Numbered from the stretch's first letter, positions 14,537-23,559 are shown. The stretch: DNA of 36,513 nt from JAUPVL01 sp964481235 (GCA_964481235.1 CAYZYH010000010.1:1-36513), one strand, 5' to 3'. A program made the numbers and translations. Notes: generated by a model not told the origin, from the sequence alone.

Positions 14537-17038
14537 CTACCCCATTCTTGAGGGTGTTGGCTCGGTAGAAGCTGGGCTCTTCGCGGTGCTAATAGCATCT
14601 AGACTAGCTGCAACCTCAGCAGCTACTTGGTCTTTGGGCCTACCAAATTTAGAACGTGATAAATCACGCATAGCACTTTGTAGTTCGGTATTTATAACCT
14701 CATTATCAATAGGGGGGTAACCTTTCATAGAAAATGGAGTTACTGGTTTACCATTGGCTATTATCTTAGCAATTGCATAGTGATTGGGAATATTGGCTAT
14801 ATCGCTGGCTCCAAATTGTGGCTCAAACTGTTTAGCTAAGTATTCGGCATCCTCGTTGCCTACTCTATGAATTATCATGCTACCAACATTACCAAATACT
14901 GCATCTCTTATCTGTTCATCGATCTGTTCTATGTACTGATTAGCAACAGTTAGGTTAAAGTGGTATTTTCTGGCTTCAGACAATATTGTTGCAAAGCTAT
15001 CGGTGGCAATATTTTGAAATTCATCTACATAAAGGCCAAAATCTACACGATCATCCTCGGGTATGTCGGCTCGACTCATAGCTGCAACCTGCAATTTAAT
15101 AACAAATATCATTCCAAGAAGCTTAGCGTTTAGCTCACCCATAAGGCCTTTACTGAGGTTGACAATTAGAATCTTATTGTTATCCATTATTTCACGAAAG
15201 TTAAACGCCGACTTCTTTTGCCCGATAATATTGCGGAGCATTTCGTTGTTAGCTACAGCACCAAATTTTGATGCAAAATAACCCAACATATCAGACTTAG
15301 TGCGAGCATCAGTTTGAGCCATTTCATTAGTCCAAAAAGCTTGTACGGTGGGGTCGTCTAAGTATTTGAATTTTTTCTTAAGATATTCGTCGTCGGTAAA
15401 TACTCTAGGAACCTCAATATACGATCCACCCTCTGGGTCTGCCATCACGGTAAGTGCTGCGTTTCTAAACCAGTTTTCGAACTGCGGGCCAATCATACCT
15501 TGATGTTGGGGATCGTAAAGCTTGTATAGCATACTTATTATCTCTTGAACGATAAAGTCTTTTTGCTCTGGTTTGTGCCGGTCGTACTCCATTATATTTA
15601 AGCCCATAGGAAACTCAGTATCACCAGGGGAGAAATATATTACATCTTCAGCCCTATTAGCAGGTATTCTCCCTAAGAGTCTTTCGGCTTCATCACCGTT
15701 AGGGTCAATAAAACAAAAGCCCCTTCCTGCAGCCGCATCTTGTATCATCATATTGGTGAGTAATACCGATTTACCAGTACCAGTTTGTCCAATTATATAG
15801 GTGTGGCGACGTTTGTCATCTTTGGTAAGAAATATAGGTGTCTCATGACCACGAAATATATTTAAGCCAATCCTAATTCCTTCAGTTGGTAGACCACCCG
15901 GTGCCGCAACTTCTTTGGCGGCCTTGCGGTCTAAGTTGACAGCTATACCAACTACTTCGCTTGGTAGATGAAATATAGTAGCAAGCTCCACAGAGTTTAG
16001 TACCATATTTTTTTTGTTGGCAGGAAAAAACCTAAAGATAAAATCGGTAGCTACTTTTTGTGGTTCTTTGGCGGATTTATATTTAAAGCTATTGGCACCG
16101 CCTTGGCTAAGTTGAGCAAAGCCCAAATTTATATCTTGAATAATTACTTTTGCCCTTATTGGATCGTCAGAGCTAGCAATAATTCTAATAGAGGTCTCAA
16201 AAGCTGGTGACTTAGCTTTTTGTTCAATCATTTCGGATTTTTTTTGATCAATTGCATCGGGTTGTTTCTCTTGAGACTGTTTATTTTCGTCCTCAGATTT
16301 AGTTTTGAATGGTGCTTTTAGCACATAAGAAACCGCATTCATAGCTTTACTAGAAGGATCATCATTTTTTTTCTTAGGATCTAAGACTTGCTTAGCTCGC
16401 TTAATTGCTTGCTTGGTCCATTCAGAACCGGCCGGTCTAATAAGGATTTGAATAGCTGCACCCTCATGATCATTTAGATTAGAGAGTCCGGAAAGTAATC
16501 CTGTTAGCGCATCACTATCACTTTCACGATAAGTGTTTATGGGTAGATAACTCTCTTTAGACAACTCTAGCTCACCACCCTGTACTCCAGCAATCTTACT
16601 AACTTTTGAAAAAATATTCACGTCTTGAGCTTTTTCTATTTGTATATCAGAATAGGCCGAAGTAAGTGACTTTTGTACAGCACTCAGTAATGTTACTGGT
16701 ACGGCAATGTAAAAATTGATTTGCTTACCATCGGCAACAATCTCAAAGCAAACATGTTTTTTACCATAAAATTTAGATTTTTCGGTAGCAATTCCAGAGA
16801 GTAGATTAAAAACTCCCTCGGCTTTTGAAATATTTTCTTTAATTAATTCGCGACTATCTCTAGTACCTTCTTCGGCTTCTTGAGGTGGTAATTTAACAAG
16901 TAGTGGAACCATTTTTAGCGAACGTTCAATGTCTTTACTACGTCTTGATATTTTTCTGTACCAGAAGAACCCCACCGTACTAACACAGGCAACAAAAACA
17001 ATAAACAAACTTATTGAGAATAATAAAAACTGTGACAT
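14537..17038 (-). CDS. TraG/VirD4-like type IV secretion ATPase (833 aa)
   Basis: Membrane-tethered FtsK/HerA-superfamily ATPase of the VirD4/TraG coupling-protein type. An N-terminal helix spans 3-25. A domain of about 360 residues follows, typical of this Gram-positive/CPR family. Walker A (G-Q-T-G-T-G-K-S) is near 415, D-P-N-G-D is downstream of it, and Walker B (Y-V-D-E-F-Q-N-I-A) is near 672, followed by the sensor-like T-V-A-N-Q-Y. The C-terminal part (A-V-F-G-N-V-G-S-M-I-I-H-R-V-G) fits TraM-recognition coupling proteins. No VirB4, VirB6, relaxase or pilin genes are nearby, so it is not an ordinary conjugation locus. SD AAGGA sits 9 nt after the stop of the upstream 154-aa gene. It probably exports DNA or protein across the single membrane; the substrate is unknown. 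Confidence 0.85.
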   Translation of the reverse strand: MSQFLLFSISLFIVFVACVSTVGFFWYRKISRRSKDIERSLKMVPLLVKLPPQEAEEGTRDSRELIKENISKAEGVFNLLSGIATEKSKFYGKKHVCFEIVADGKQINFYIAVPVTLLSAVQKSLTSAYSDIQIEKAQDVNIFSKVSKIAGVQGGELELSKESYLPINTYRESDSDALTGLLSGLSNLNDHEGAAIQILIRPAGSEWTKQAIKRAKQVLDPKKKNDDPSSKAMNAVSYVLKAPFKTKSEDENKQSQEKQPDAIDQKKSEMIEQKAKSPAFETSIRIIASSDDPIRAKVIIQDINLGFAQLSQGGANSFKYKSAKEPQKVATDFIFRFFPANKKNMVLNSVELATIFHLPSEVVGIAVNLDRKAAKEVAAPGGLPTEGIRIGLNIFRGHETPIFLTKDDKRRHTYIIGQTGTGKSVLLTNMMIQDAAAGRGFCFIDPNGDEAERLLGRIPANRAEDVIYFSPGDTEFPMGLNIMEYDRHKPEQKDFIVQEIISMLYKLYDPQHQGMIGPQFENWFRNAALTVMADPEGGSYIEVPRVFTDDEYLKKKFKYLDDPTVQAFWTNEMAQTDARTKSDMLGYFASKFGAVANNEMLRNIIGQKKSAFNFREIMDNNKILIVNLSKGLMGELNAKLLGMIFVIKLQVAAMSRADIPEDDRVDFGLYVDEFQNIATDSFATILSEARKYHFNLTVANQYIEQIDEQIRDAVFGNVGSMIIHRVGNEDAEYLAKQFEPQFGASDIANIPNHYAIAKIIANGKPVTPFSMKGYPPIDNEVINTELQSAMRDLSRSKFGRPKDQVAAEVAASLDAISTAKSPASTEPTPSRMG

Positions 17039-17047
17039 ATACGTTCC

Positions 17048-17512
17048 TTAATTGACATCCAAATTAAATCGCTTTTTTAAATATGTACTATTTATGTGGT
17101 TTTGGTACTCGTCTTCCACCGAGGGGTCGTCCTTTTCTTTCTCTATCATCTCTTCGGTCTTTTTTACCCAAGGCTCTTCAATTAAGTCAACATCTTCAGC
17201 TTCAAGTTGATCAATAGATTTTTTAAACATTTCCCTTGCTGTGGCGCTATCGGTATGAACCTGTTGGGCTTGAGGAGATTGGGGTTGGGCAACGACTACG
17301 GCAGTAGATGTAGATGTGGACCGTTGACTGGTAGATGTAGCTACTGGAGCTGTTGGCGTTATCGACTCTGGTTGTTGCGTGGTGGGTTGAATTTCTTGTG
17401 TAGGAGGGGTTACTTCTAAATTTTGGCTGGGTCGCGCTTTTGTAGGCTCCAGTGAGGGCTTATGCAAATTAGAATCAACATCGGTAGCAAGATGAAATCT
17501 CGGTTTATTCAT
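17048..17512 (-). CDS. Pro/Thr/Gln-rich partner protein of the TraG-like ATPase (154 aa)
   Basis: Function unknown. Residues 15-95 are disordered and rich in Pro, Thr, Gln and Ser. The C-terminal 60 residues form a charged helical module (D-V-D-L-I-E-E-P-W-V-K-K-T-E-E-M-I, then K-D-D-P-S and Y-L-K-K-R-F). I recall this C-terminal pattern in small CPR proteins encoded beside TraG/VirD4-like ATPases, which supports a conserved partnership. There is no signal peptide, so it is cytosolic. It is the first gene of the ATPase operon: an extended -10 box ends 7 nt before the ATG, implying a leaderless mRNA. Confidence 0.7.
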   Translation of the reverse strand: MNKPRFHLATDVDSNLHKPSLEPTKARPSQNLEVTPPTQEIQPTTQQPESITPTAPVATSTSQRSTSTSTAVVVAQPQSPQAQQVHTDSATAREMFKKSIDQLEAEDVDLIEEPWVKKTEEMIEKEKDDPSVEDEYQNHINSTYLKKRFNLDVN

Positions 17513-17519
17513 AACAAAT

Positions 17520-17525
17520 ATTATA
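17520..17525 (-). promoter_or_regulatory. Extended -10 promoter, leaderless start of the 154-aa gene
   Basis: Minus-strand TGGTATAAT (TATAAT at 17520-17525) lies 7 nt before the ATG at 17512. Transcription would begin at or next to the start codon, with no room for a Shine-Dalgarno site. No good -35 is visible, consistent with the extended TGn motif. Confidence 0.6.
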
Positions 17526-17545
17526 CCAGTTATGTTTGGTATCTA

Positions 17546-19024
17546 CTAGACGTGAATCCAGACAGGAGTTCCAATGTTGGCCCATCCAAAAAGGAAGGCT
17601 GCTGAACTTTTTGGCATATTAACACAGCCATGGCTACCGCCGTTTATATAGTCTTGACCTCCAAAGCTCGATCGCCAATCAGCATCATGAAACCCTGCCC
17701 CTCCATTAAACGGCATCCAATAATCCACATAGACATTATAGCTCCAGCCATATTGACTTCCATTTAGATACCTACTGCGTTCCTTGGCATAAATAGCGAA
17801 TATACCAGTTTGAGTACCAAAGCCGTATCCAGAAGCTCCACTGGTAATAGGGGTTGAAAAAACTACTTGGTTATCTTGATAGGCCCAAAGTCTTTGCTGG
17901 CTAATATTTACCTCAATATATGTACCGTAATCAAGTCCAACACTGCGGTTAGTTTCAGTCTGAAACACCACCGGACTAGCTTGTAGATTAAAACTTACAG
18001 ACTCATTTTTGCTTAGTCCAGATACAATTGCATCTATGGCAGCTTGCTGATCTACGGCACTACCATTAACACCTTCTTGTTCAACAGAAGATACGCCATT
18101 ACGTATGTTTATCTTTTTATTCTTTGGTGCAATATTTACTTGGTTAGCTATACTCTGCACGTAGCCCGACACCTGTTCAGATGAAATGCTTGCCACCAGC
18201 TTGGGCTTACCATCTTTGTCAATTTGCTCATTAAAAACAATCATGTGTCCAATTGCATCTCTATCGGCGACAAAACTTCTACCTTCGTAATTTAGCGAAA
18301 CTGATTGAGATAAAAATGTTTCAGCCTGGGTTTTGGCTTCACCTGTGTCTTCAGCTAATATATCAGCCTTTAGGGTTTGAGGTGATAAAAATAAACTTTG
18401 ATCTTTGGCATCCTGTAGGGATGTTGCTAGAATTTTACTTAAATACCTTTGGTCTACCCTTAGACCATCTTTGTCAGGTACAACTGTTACTTGGCCATTT
18501 TCAATTTTTAGAGTAGCATTCTGGGCGCTATAACCAACCGAGCTGATGACTGAATCTGTAAAACTTTTCAGCTTAGCCAGATCTACATTGTAAGCATAGC
18601 CTATTTGGCCCTTATTATTTATAGAGGTCATATTAAGTAGATAAAATGGTTGCCCACGACCAACACCGTAGGCAGTGGTTACTGTTGTAGGAATATCATA
18701 ACTCGCCCCAAGGTCGTCGCTAGTAATGGTAAAAGACTTTTCGCCCACGTTTACTGTAAATGTTCTCTGAAGTTTCTGGCTGTACAGATAATCAAGAGTT
18801 TGCTTTCTAGTGAGAAAGCTTACATTTTTTCCAGCAATAGACACACCAGGTGCCATTCTTCCCATTGTAATAGCCGAAATGAGAAGCTCAACAAAACAAA
18901 ATATCAAAACTAAACTAATTATTACAAAGTTTATTCTTGCACTCCTACTCGGTTTAGTTCCCGAATACGACATAAATCTGGGTAGATGTAGTCTATGAGA
19001 GTGCTGATTGGTTTTATTTTTCAT
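17546..19024 (-). CDS. L,D-transpeptidase (YkuD) with peptidoglycan-binding domain
   Basis: Membrane-anchored peptidoglycan cross-linking or remodelling enzyme forming 3-3 bonds or attaching proteins to meso-DAP-type stems. It has a Lys/Arg/His-rich cytoplasmic N-terminus and a membrane helix at about 31-54. Residues 60-350 hold repeated VanW/PG_binding_4-type domains, including P-D-K-D-G-L-R-V-D. The YkuD catalytic domain occupies roughly 365-492. Its signature is complete: G-F-H-D-A-D-W near 440 and S-H-G-C-V-N-M-P with H465 and catalytic C467. At 492 aa it is typical for Gram-positive/CPR multi-domain Ldts. Two TATAAT boxes lie upstream and no strong SD is seen. It lies upstream of the ATPase/PKD cluster on the same strand, with a separate downstream promoter. 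Confidence 0.92.
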   Translation of the reverse strand: MKNKTNQHSHRLHLPRFMSYSGTKPSRSARINFVIISLVLIFCFVELLISAITMGRMAPGVSIAGKNVSFLTRKQTLDYLYSQKLQRTFTVNVGEKSFTITSDDLGASYDIPTTVTTAYGVGRGQPFYLLNMTSINNKGQIGYAYNVDLAKLKSFTDSVISSVGYSAQNATLKIENGQVTVVPDKDGLRVDQRYLSKILATSLQDAKDQSLFLSPQTLKADILAEDTGEAKTQAETFLSQSVSLNYEGRSFVADRDAIGHMIVFNEQIDKDGKPKLVASISSEQVSGYVQSIANQVNIAPKNKKINIRNGVSSVEQEGVNGSAVDQQAAIDAIVSGLSKNESVSFNLQASPVVFQTETNRSVGLDYGTYIEVNISQQRLWAYQDNQVVFSTPITSGASGYGFGTQTGIFAIYAKERSRYLNGSQYGWSYNVYVDYWMPFNGGAGFHDADWRSSFGGQDYINGGSHGCVNMPKSSAAFLFGWANIGTPVWIHV

Positions 19025-19084
19025 TTTTCTATAGATATAATTATACGTCCATTATACAGCATGGGCTTATGCTTAACCATGCAT

Positions 19085-21904
19085 TTACAAAATCTTCAAA
19101 TTTTTTAATTGATTGTATCTTCTAAGTCTTGCAACACATTTATCAACACTCTTGCTAATTTGTTTTAGGCTTGGGTTCGGCCCACAATCTAATACTATTC
19201 TAATACTCAATCTTTTTTTATTCATCTTAATGAGATTAGGATTTACGAAGACACTCAAGAGCTGTATGTTTTTAATATTGTCGCTAGCAACTAAAATATC
19301 TACCACATCCTGCCACCAAACATTATTATCGACTTCAATAGTAATATCGCGTTGATTGAGTTGGTAACCAAGAGCCGGTTCAATTTTTGCGTATTTTGGA
19401 GTAAGTAAGTCTTGGGATATCTCAATTTCAGCATAGCTAATCTCGTTGTTAAATTTTTGATTTACCAGTACAGAGCTATCTATTTGTCCAAACCATCCAA
19501 TAGACTTATTACTTACCAAAATATCTGCAGCTCTACCTGGTACAAAAAGGTTATTTTTGCCTGGAATAATTTTATGTTTCCAACGATATTTTTGAGCTAT
19601 ATCGCCAATGATTGTGCCTAGTCTATCGATACTATTTTTGCCTACCAATGTTATTGCTAATTTCCACGTCTCACTCTTACCGTGTTTTTCATTGTTTGAC
19701 TTATGATATACTCTTGAGACTTCAAAAAAACCATAGCTTTCTCTCCAGTAGTCGCGATTATTAACCGCAGTCTGTATGTGACTCATGAGTAATGTGCTAC
19801 GCAAAAACTCCTGTTCTTTACTAAGTGGATTCACTATTTTAAAGTGCTTTTCAATTTCGCTTTTAGCAAGCTGAAGTTGTTTATGACTTACAAAAGAATA
19901 GGTCATTATCTCAAATAGACCATTTGCAACCAAGCTATTTTTTAATTCTTGTGCTTTTATTATGAGTTGATGATCTGCGGTGTTTGTTGGTGGTAGCTGG
20001 GGGAGAGTGGCTGGCATATTTTCATACCCAACTATTTTTGCTACCTCCTCAAATAAATCCTGTTCTATTCTAATATCGTCTCGCCACCAAGGAGCTGTAA
20101 CAGCGACTGTATGGTTGAAGTTATCTACATAGCGTCTAGCACCAAGGTAGCCAGGATTATTCGTAAAATCTTTGAGGTCAACTTCTACAACTTCTTGGAT
20201 TTTTCTTTTAACCCATCTTTTATTTTTATACTCATACATTGCGGCCATTACAACTTTGTTGTTACCAATATACAATCCGTTGTGACCAACTTCTTTTTTT
20301 CGACTGAGTTTTTGTTTTATGTGTTTACCACTGTTATCTTTCAGGTAATAGTGATCATCTACCGAATTTTCTATTTTTCCCTTATAAAATACTACATCTC
20401 CCGGTTTTAAATTACCAACTTCTATTACCTCTCCATGTTCAAATTGTGCCAATGCTGTGTGTCCTATATACACACCTATAAGTGAGTATATATAATCAAT
20501 AAGATACGAGCAGTCAAAAGCATCAACACCATCTTGTTTAAAATTCGCTCCCCATTTGTACGGCTTACCTAGGTGTTTTCTTGCTTCTTTGGTAATAGAG
20601 AAGTGCTCTGCTTCAAATCCTCTTTTGTGTAATCCGTTAATTACTTGTTTCTCATCTAGCTTAAGCCCTAAAAACTTTTCAGCTTTTCTAATTCGTAATC
20701 CGGCATGTTGAATCCAAGGCCAATCATAGAGTTGATCGAAAGGACCACCAATAATTTTAGCTTGACAAATAGTTTTCAACAAATATATGAGACGTTCGGT
20801 TGCATAAATTGGAAGGGGGAGAGGTAAGCCTTTCTCAAACCTACCACTTGCTTCTGTGCGAATTCCATGACGAGTAGCCGACCGTCGTATTCTAGTGGAG
20901 TTAAAGTTGGCTACCTCTAATACTATCTCTTTGGTGTTATCGTCAACTTCGGTGTTTGCACCACCCATGACACCAGCCAGACCAATAACACCACTATTGT
21001 CAGCTATTACCAAATCTTCTTTGCTAAGTTTTCTATCTACGCCGTCTAGAGTAGTAATCGCTTCATTTTTTTTAGCGAGCCTTACTTGTAAACTTCCTTT
21101 TAGTTTTGTTTTATCATAGGCATGAGACGGTTGACCAGTCTCTAGCATTACAAAGTTGGTGATATCTACAATAGGATTAATGGGCCTCATCCCTGCTGCT
21201 TGTAAGTTTTCCACAAGCCACTCAGGTGTTTTACAATGACTATTTATTTGCAAAACTACACTTACAAAGCGCTTACACTCAACAGATTGTTTGACTTTTA
21301 CAACTTCTCTTTTTTGAAATTCAATTTTTTCATGCTCTGGCTCAACTAACTCAGTACCAACGGAATTTGCGAAGATTTCTCGAGCCAAACCATAAACAGA
21401 GAGCATATCGGGGCGGTTTGTTGGGGTCTTAATATCCACAATATCACCCATATTGTCTATGTCGCACAATGATATACCAAGGGGGAGGTCAGGGTCGAGA
21501 ACAGCTATACCAGAATGGTCTTCTCCTCTACCCAACTCTCTTTCAGAGCAGATCATACCCGAAGATTTTTCTCCACGTAGTACTACTTGCTCGATCTTAT
21601 CACCACCCGGTAAAATTGCACCCGGTTTTGCATATGCCACTATCTGACCTATTTTTAAATTCGGGGCACCACAAACTACCCTAGCTTTTGTTTTGCCAAA
21701 TAATACTTCTGCAATTTTCAAACGATCGGCGTTTGGATGTTGCTTAGTTTTTAAAACCTTGGCTGTTACAATTTTCATGTCTAAGCTATTGGAAGATATT
21801 ATGGACTCTACTTCAACTTCTGTTTTTTCTAGTGCAGAGACAATACTATCTGTACTTAGTGGTTTTTTAAAATATAGGTTTAAAAAATTAATAGGTAAAA
21901 GCAT
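19085..21904 (-). CDS. pheT: Phenylalanyl-tRNA synthetase beta subunit with inserted NlpC/P60 domain (939 aa)
   Basis: Beta subunit of the alpha2-beta2 enzyme that charges tRNA-Phe. In order it has an EMAP/OB tRNA-binding domain (about 39-150), B3/4 editing domain (about 200-370), the first half of B5 (about 400-436), an inserted domain (about 437-595), the second half of B5 with W-W-R-D-D and E-Q-D-L-F-E-E-V-A (597-632), a catalytic-like core (640-840) and the FDX-ACB anticodon domain (about 845-939). Without the insert it would be near 785 aa, the usual bacterial length. The insert is a full NlpC/P60 cysteine peptidase fold and the frame is continuous. SD GGAGC lies inside the end of pheS, with only 1 nt between the genes, so pheS-pheT is a coupled operon. 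Confidence 0.95.
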   Translation of the reverse strand: MLLPINFLNLYFKKPLSTDSIVSALEKTEVEVESIISSNSLDMKIVTAKVLKTKQHPNADRLKIAEVLFGKTKARVVCGAPNLKIGQIVAYAKPGAILPGGDKIEQVVLRGEKSSGMICSERELGRGEDHSGIAVLDPDLPLGISLCDIDNMGDIVDIKTPTNRPDMLSVYGLAREIFANSVGTELVEPEHEKIEFQKREVVKVKQSVECKRFVSVVLQINSHCKTPEWLVENLQAAGMRPINPIVDITNFVMLETGQPSHAYDKTKLKGSLQVRLAKKNEAITTLDGVDRKLSKEDLVIADNSGVIGLAGVMGGANTEVDDNTKEIVLEVANFNSTRIRRSATRHGIRTEASGRFEKGLPLPLPIYATERLIYLLKTICQAKIIGGPFDQLYDWPWIQHAGLRIRKAEKFLGLKLDEKQVINGLHKRGFEAEHFSITKEARKHLGKPYKWGANFKQDGVDAFDCSYLIDYIYSLIGVYIGHTALAQFEHGEVIEVGNLKPGDVVFYKGKIENSVDDHYYLKDNSGKHIKQKLSRKKEVGHNGLYIGNNKVVMAAMYEYKNKRWVKRKIQEVVEVDLKDFTNNPGYLGARRYVDNFNHTVAVTAPWWRDDIRIEQDLFEEVAKIVGYENMPATLPQLPPTNTADHQLIIKAQELKNSLVANGLFEIMTYSFVSHKQLQLAKSEIEKHFKIVNPLSKEQEFLRSTLLMSHIQTAVNNRDYWRESYGFFEVSRVYHKSNNEKHGKSETWKLAITLVGKNSIDRLGTIIGDIAQKYRWKHKIIPGKNNLFVPGRAADILVSNKSIGWFGQIDSSVLVNQKFNNEISYAEIEISQDLLTPKYAKIEPALGYQLNQRDITIEVDNNVWWQDVVDILVASDNIKNIQLLSVFVNPNLIKMNKKRLSIRIVLDCGPNPSLKQISKSVDKCVARLRRYNQLKNLKIL
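20120..20596 (-). other. NlpC/P60 domain inserted in the B5 domain of PheT
   Basis: PheT residues 437-595. The domain begins A-R-K-H-L-G-K-P-Y-K-W-G, continues with F-D-C-S-Y-L (nucleophile C465), then L-K-P-G-D-V-V-F-Y, then V-G-H-N-G-L-Y-I-G-N-N (catalytic H541), and ends G-Y-L-G-A-R-R-Y-V, all hallmark blocks of NlpC/P60 (C40) enzymes in the right order. The usual third polar residue, two positions after the F/V-V strand, is Met (M553) rather than His, Asn or Gln. A Lys-rich loop separates the P-G-D and G-H blocks. Both halves of B5 flank it precisely, in a loop that is normally only a few residues long. There is no separate signal peptide, so it would act in the cytosol as part of the synthetase. 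Confidence 0.85.
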
Positions 21905-21905
21905 A

Positions 21906-22898
21906 TTAAAATTGCTCCAAAAAGCTAAATCTTGGGCGCCATAACTCTCGCAGATCTGTCAAACCATATTTTATTACCGCAAACCTCTCTGCTCCCCATC
22001 CAAACGCAAATCCTGTGTATATATCTGGATTCACTCCTCCGTTTATTAGTACTTGGGGATGCACCATGCCGGCACCGCCCAACTCTAGCCATTTACCATT
22101 ATACCAACAGTCTAGTTCTACCGATGGTTCGGTATAAGGAAAATAGCTCGCTCTAAATCTTATCTCCACGCTATGCCCGAGTAGCCCTCTTACAACTGTC
22201 AATAATGTTCCTTTAAGATCTGACATCGAAACACCTTCGCCTATCACCAAACCTTCCACCTGATTAAAAATCCAGGCATGTGTTGCATCTTCATCTTCGT
22301 TTCTAAAAACTCTACCGGGTACAATAATTTTATATGGAGGTTTATTTTGCTCCATAAATCTTACTTGCATACCAGATGTATGTGATCGAGGTAAAAGATT
22401 CATTTTGCCATTATCAATATAAAAAGTATCCTGCATATCTCTTGCCGGGTGCGAAGCTGGCATATTGAGAGCTTCAAAATTATACCAATCAGATTCTATC
22501 TCTGGACTATCTACAATCGCGAATCCCAACTCTGTAAATATCCTATAAGTCTGAGACAACACCAGACTTGTAGGGTGAAAGTGACCATAGATATGCCCGT
22601 TTGTATTATTCAGCAAGCTAAGATCTTTGGGTTCATAAACGCTAGTTGTTTTTATACGATTTAAGGCTTCTCTAAACATTGCTTCAATTTGGTTTCTCGC
22701 TTGATTTAGATTTCTACCTGCATTTACCTTGTCTTCTTGAATGAGATTTGGCAGGTTCTTTAACTCCTTTGATAAAACACTATCTTTTCCTAGATAATGT
22801 GATTTAGCCTTATCGAGATCACTTTTTGATCCAGCTTTTTCAAAAGCAATTCGAGCATCCTTTATATAGTTATTAGAAATCGATTTAAAATTATTCAT
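21906..22898 (-). CDS. pheS: Phenylalanyl-tRNA synthetase alpha subunit
   Basis: Catalytic class II subunit that activates Phe and charges tRNA-Phe together with PheT. An N-terminal coiled coil (about 1-85) is followed by class II motifs. Visible are H-P-T-S-L (the usual H-P-L), F-E-A-L-N-M-P-A-S-H-P-A-R-D-M-Q-D-T-F-Y, L-L-P-R-S-H-T-S, motif 2 (G-R-V-F-R-N-E-D-E-D-A-T-H), F-P-Y-T-E-P-S-V-E, L-G-G-A-G-M-V-H-P-Q-V-L and motif 3 (G-F-A-F-G-W-G-A-E-R). The 330-aa length is normal. SD AAAGGT lies 9 nt before the ATG. It follows a small membrane-protein gene by 11 nt. Confidence 0.96.
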   Translation of the reverse strand: MNNFKSISNNYIKDARIAFEKAGSKSDLDKAKSHYLGKDSVLSKELKNLPNLIQEDKVNAGRNLNQARNQIEAMFREALNRIKTTSVYEPKDLSLLNNTNGHIYGHFHPTSLVLSQTYRIFTELGFAIVDSPEIESDWYNFEALNMPASHPARDMQDTFYIDNGKMNLLPRSHTSGMQVRFMEQNKPPYKIIVPGRVFRNEDEDATHAWIFNQVEGLVIGEGVSMSDLKGTLLTVVRGLLGHSVEIRFRASYFPYTEPSVELDCWYNGKWLELGGAGMVHPQVLINGGVNPDIYTGFAFGWGAERFAVIKYGLTDLRELWRPRFSFLEQF

Positions 22899-22909
22899 AA
22901 ATACTACCT

Positions 22910-23296
22910 TTATGCTTTTCTGGTTCTAAAATACAGTTCAATGAGTAGTACTGTAAGAGCAAAAAGTATTATATCTCTTATACTTAGACTCTTTAGACTT
23001 GAGAGCGCCAATAACAAAGTTAAAGCAAAGCCTATCAAGAACCCGGTTCTTAGAGATTCGATTATTATCCTGTTAGGCTGCATACGTTTTTCTTCAATTC
23101 TTAATTTGAAGAGATAATCAATTAAAGTTATTAGGCTAGATAGACAAACGAGTACTCCAACGAACCAAAAGGTTATGGCGGCCGGCCCGAGCATTCTAGG
23201 TGTGAAATTAAACATCACGTATATAACAATGCTAAAGGAAATTACGAAAACTATACTTAAAACAGAGATTGTGATAGTTATGATCCTATTTCTCAT
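22910..23296 (-). CDS. Four-helix membrane protein upstream of pheS (128 aa)
   Basis: Function unknown. Four hydrophobic helices fill most of the protein, with G-P-A-A-I-T-F-W-F in helix 2 and S-L-R-T-G-F-L-I-G-F before helix 3; it ends E-L-Y-F-R-T-R-K-A. I recall similar four-helix proteins immediately upstream of pheS in other CPR genomes, which would make the linkage conserved. It is the first gene of the pheS-pheT operon. A GATAAT box sits 11 nt before the ATG; there is no SD. Being next to a PheT with a cell-wall-hydrolase-type domain may or may not be meaningful. Confidence 0.65.
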   Translation of the reverse strand: MRNRIITITISVLSIVFVISFSIVIYVMFNFTPRMLGPAAITFWFVGVLVCLSSLITLIDYLFKLRIEEKRMQPNRIIIESLRTGFLIGFALTLLLALSSLKSLSIRDIILFALTVLLIELYFRTRKA

Positions 23297-23495
23297 ATGT
23301 ATACTCTATTATCTGACAAAAGTAATGAATTGTACAGTATCAAGCTATATGTGTGTATAGTAACAATTAATTTACTCAATTATTGAACACATTATATATA
23401 TTATCAACCAGTATGCTCTTATTGAGTATATTATTTATTCTTTATTTTAAGAAGTAATTTTTAGCATTGCGATTGATTTATCTTGTTGGTATTAT

Positions 23496-23527
23496 TGTAG
23501 CTCAATTTTACATAAAATTGAGCTACA
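23496..23527. repeat. Near-perfect 14-bp hairpin
   Basis: TGTAGCTCAATTTTA (23496-23510) is the exact reverse complement of 23513-23527, leaving a minimal loop. No U-run follows on either strand, although the stem itself carries A/T tracts. It could act as a bidirectional terminator or a protein-binding palindrome. Confidence 0.55.
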
Positions 23528-23559
23528 GAAATTATTAGTGTGTAAGTAATACCCAAACT

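Noticed and set aside
20120..20596. Intein or frameshift/misassembly as explanation for the long PheT
   Set aside because: The insert has NlpC/P60 blocks and no intein splice motifs (no C/S start with terminal HN), and the frame continues cleanly into the second B5 half.
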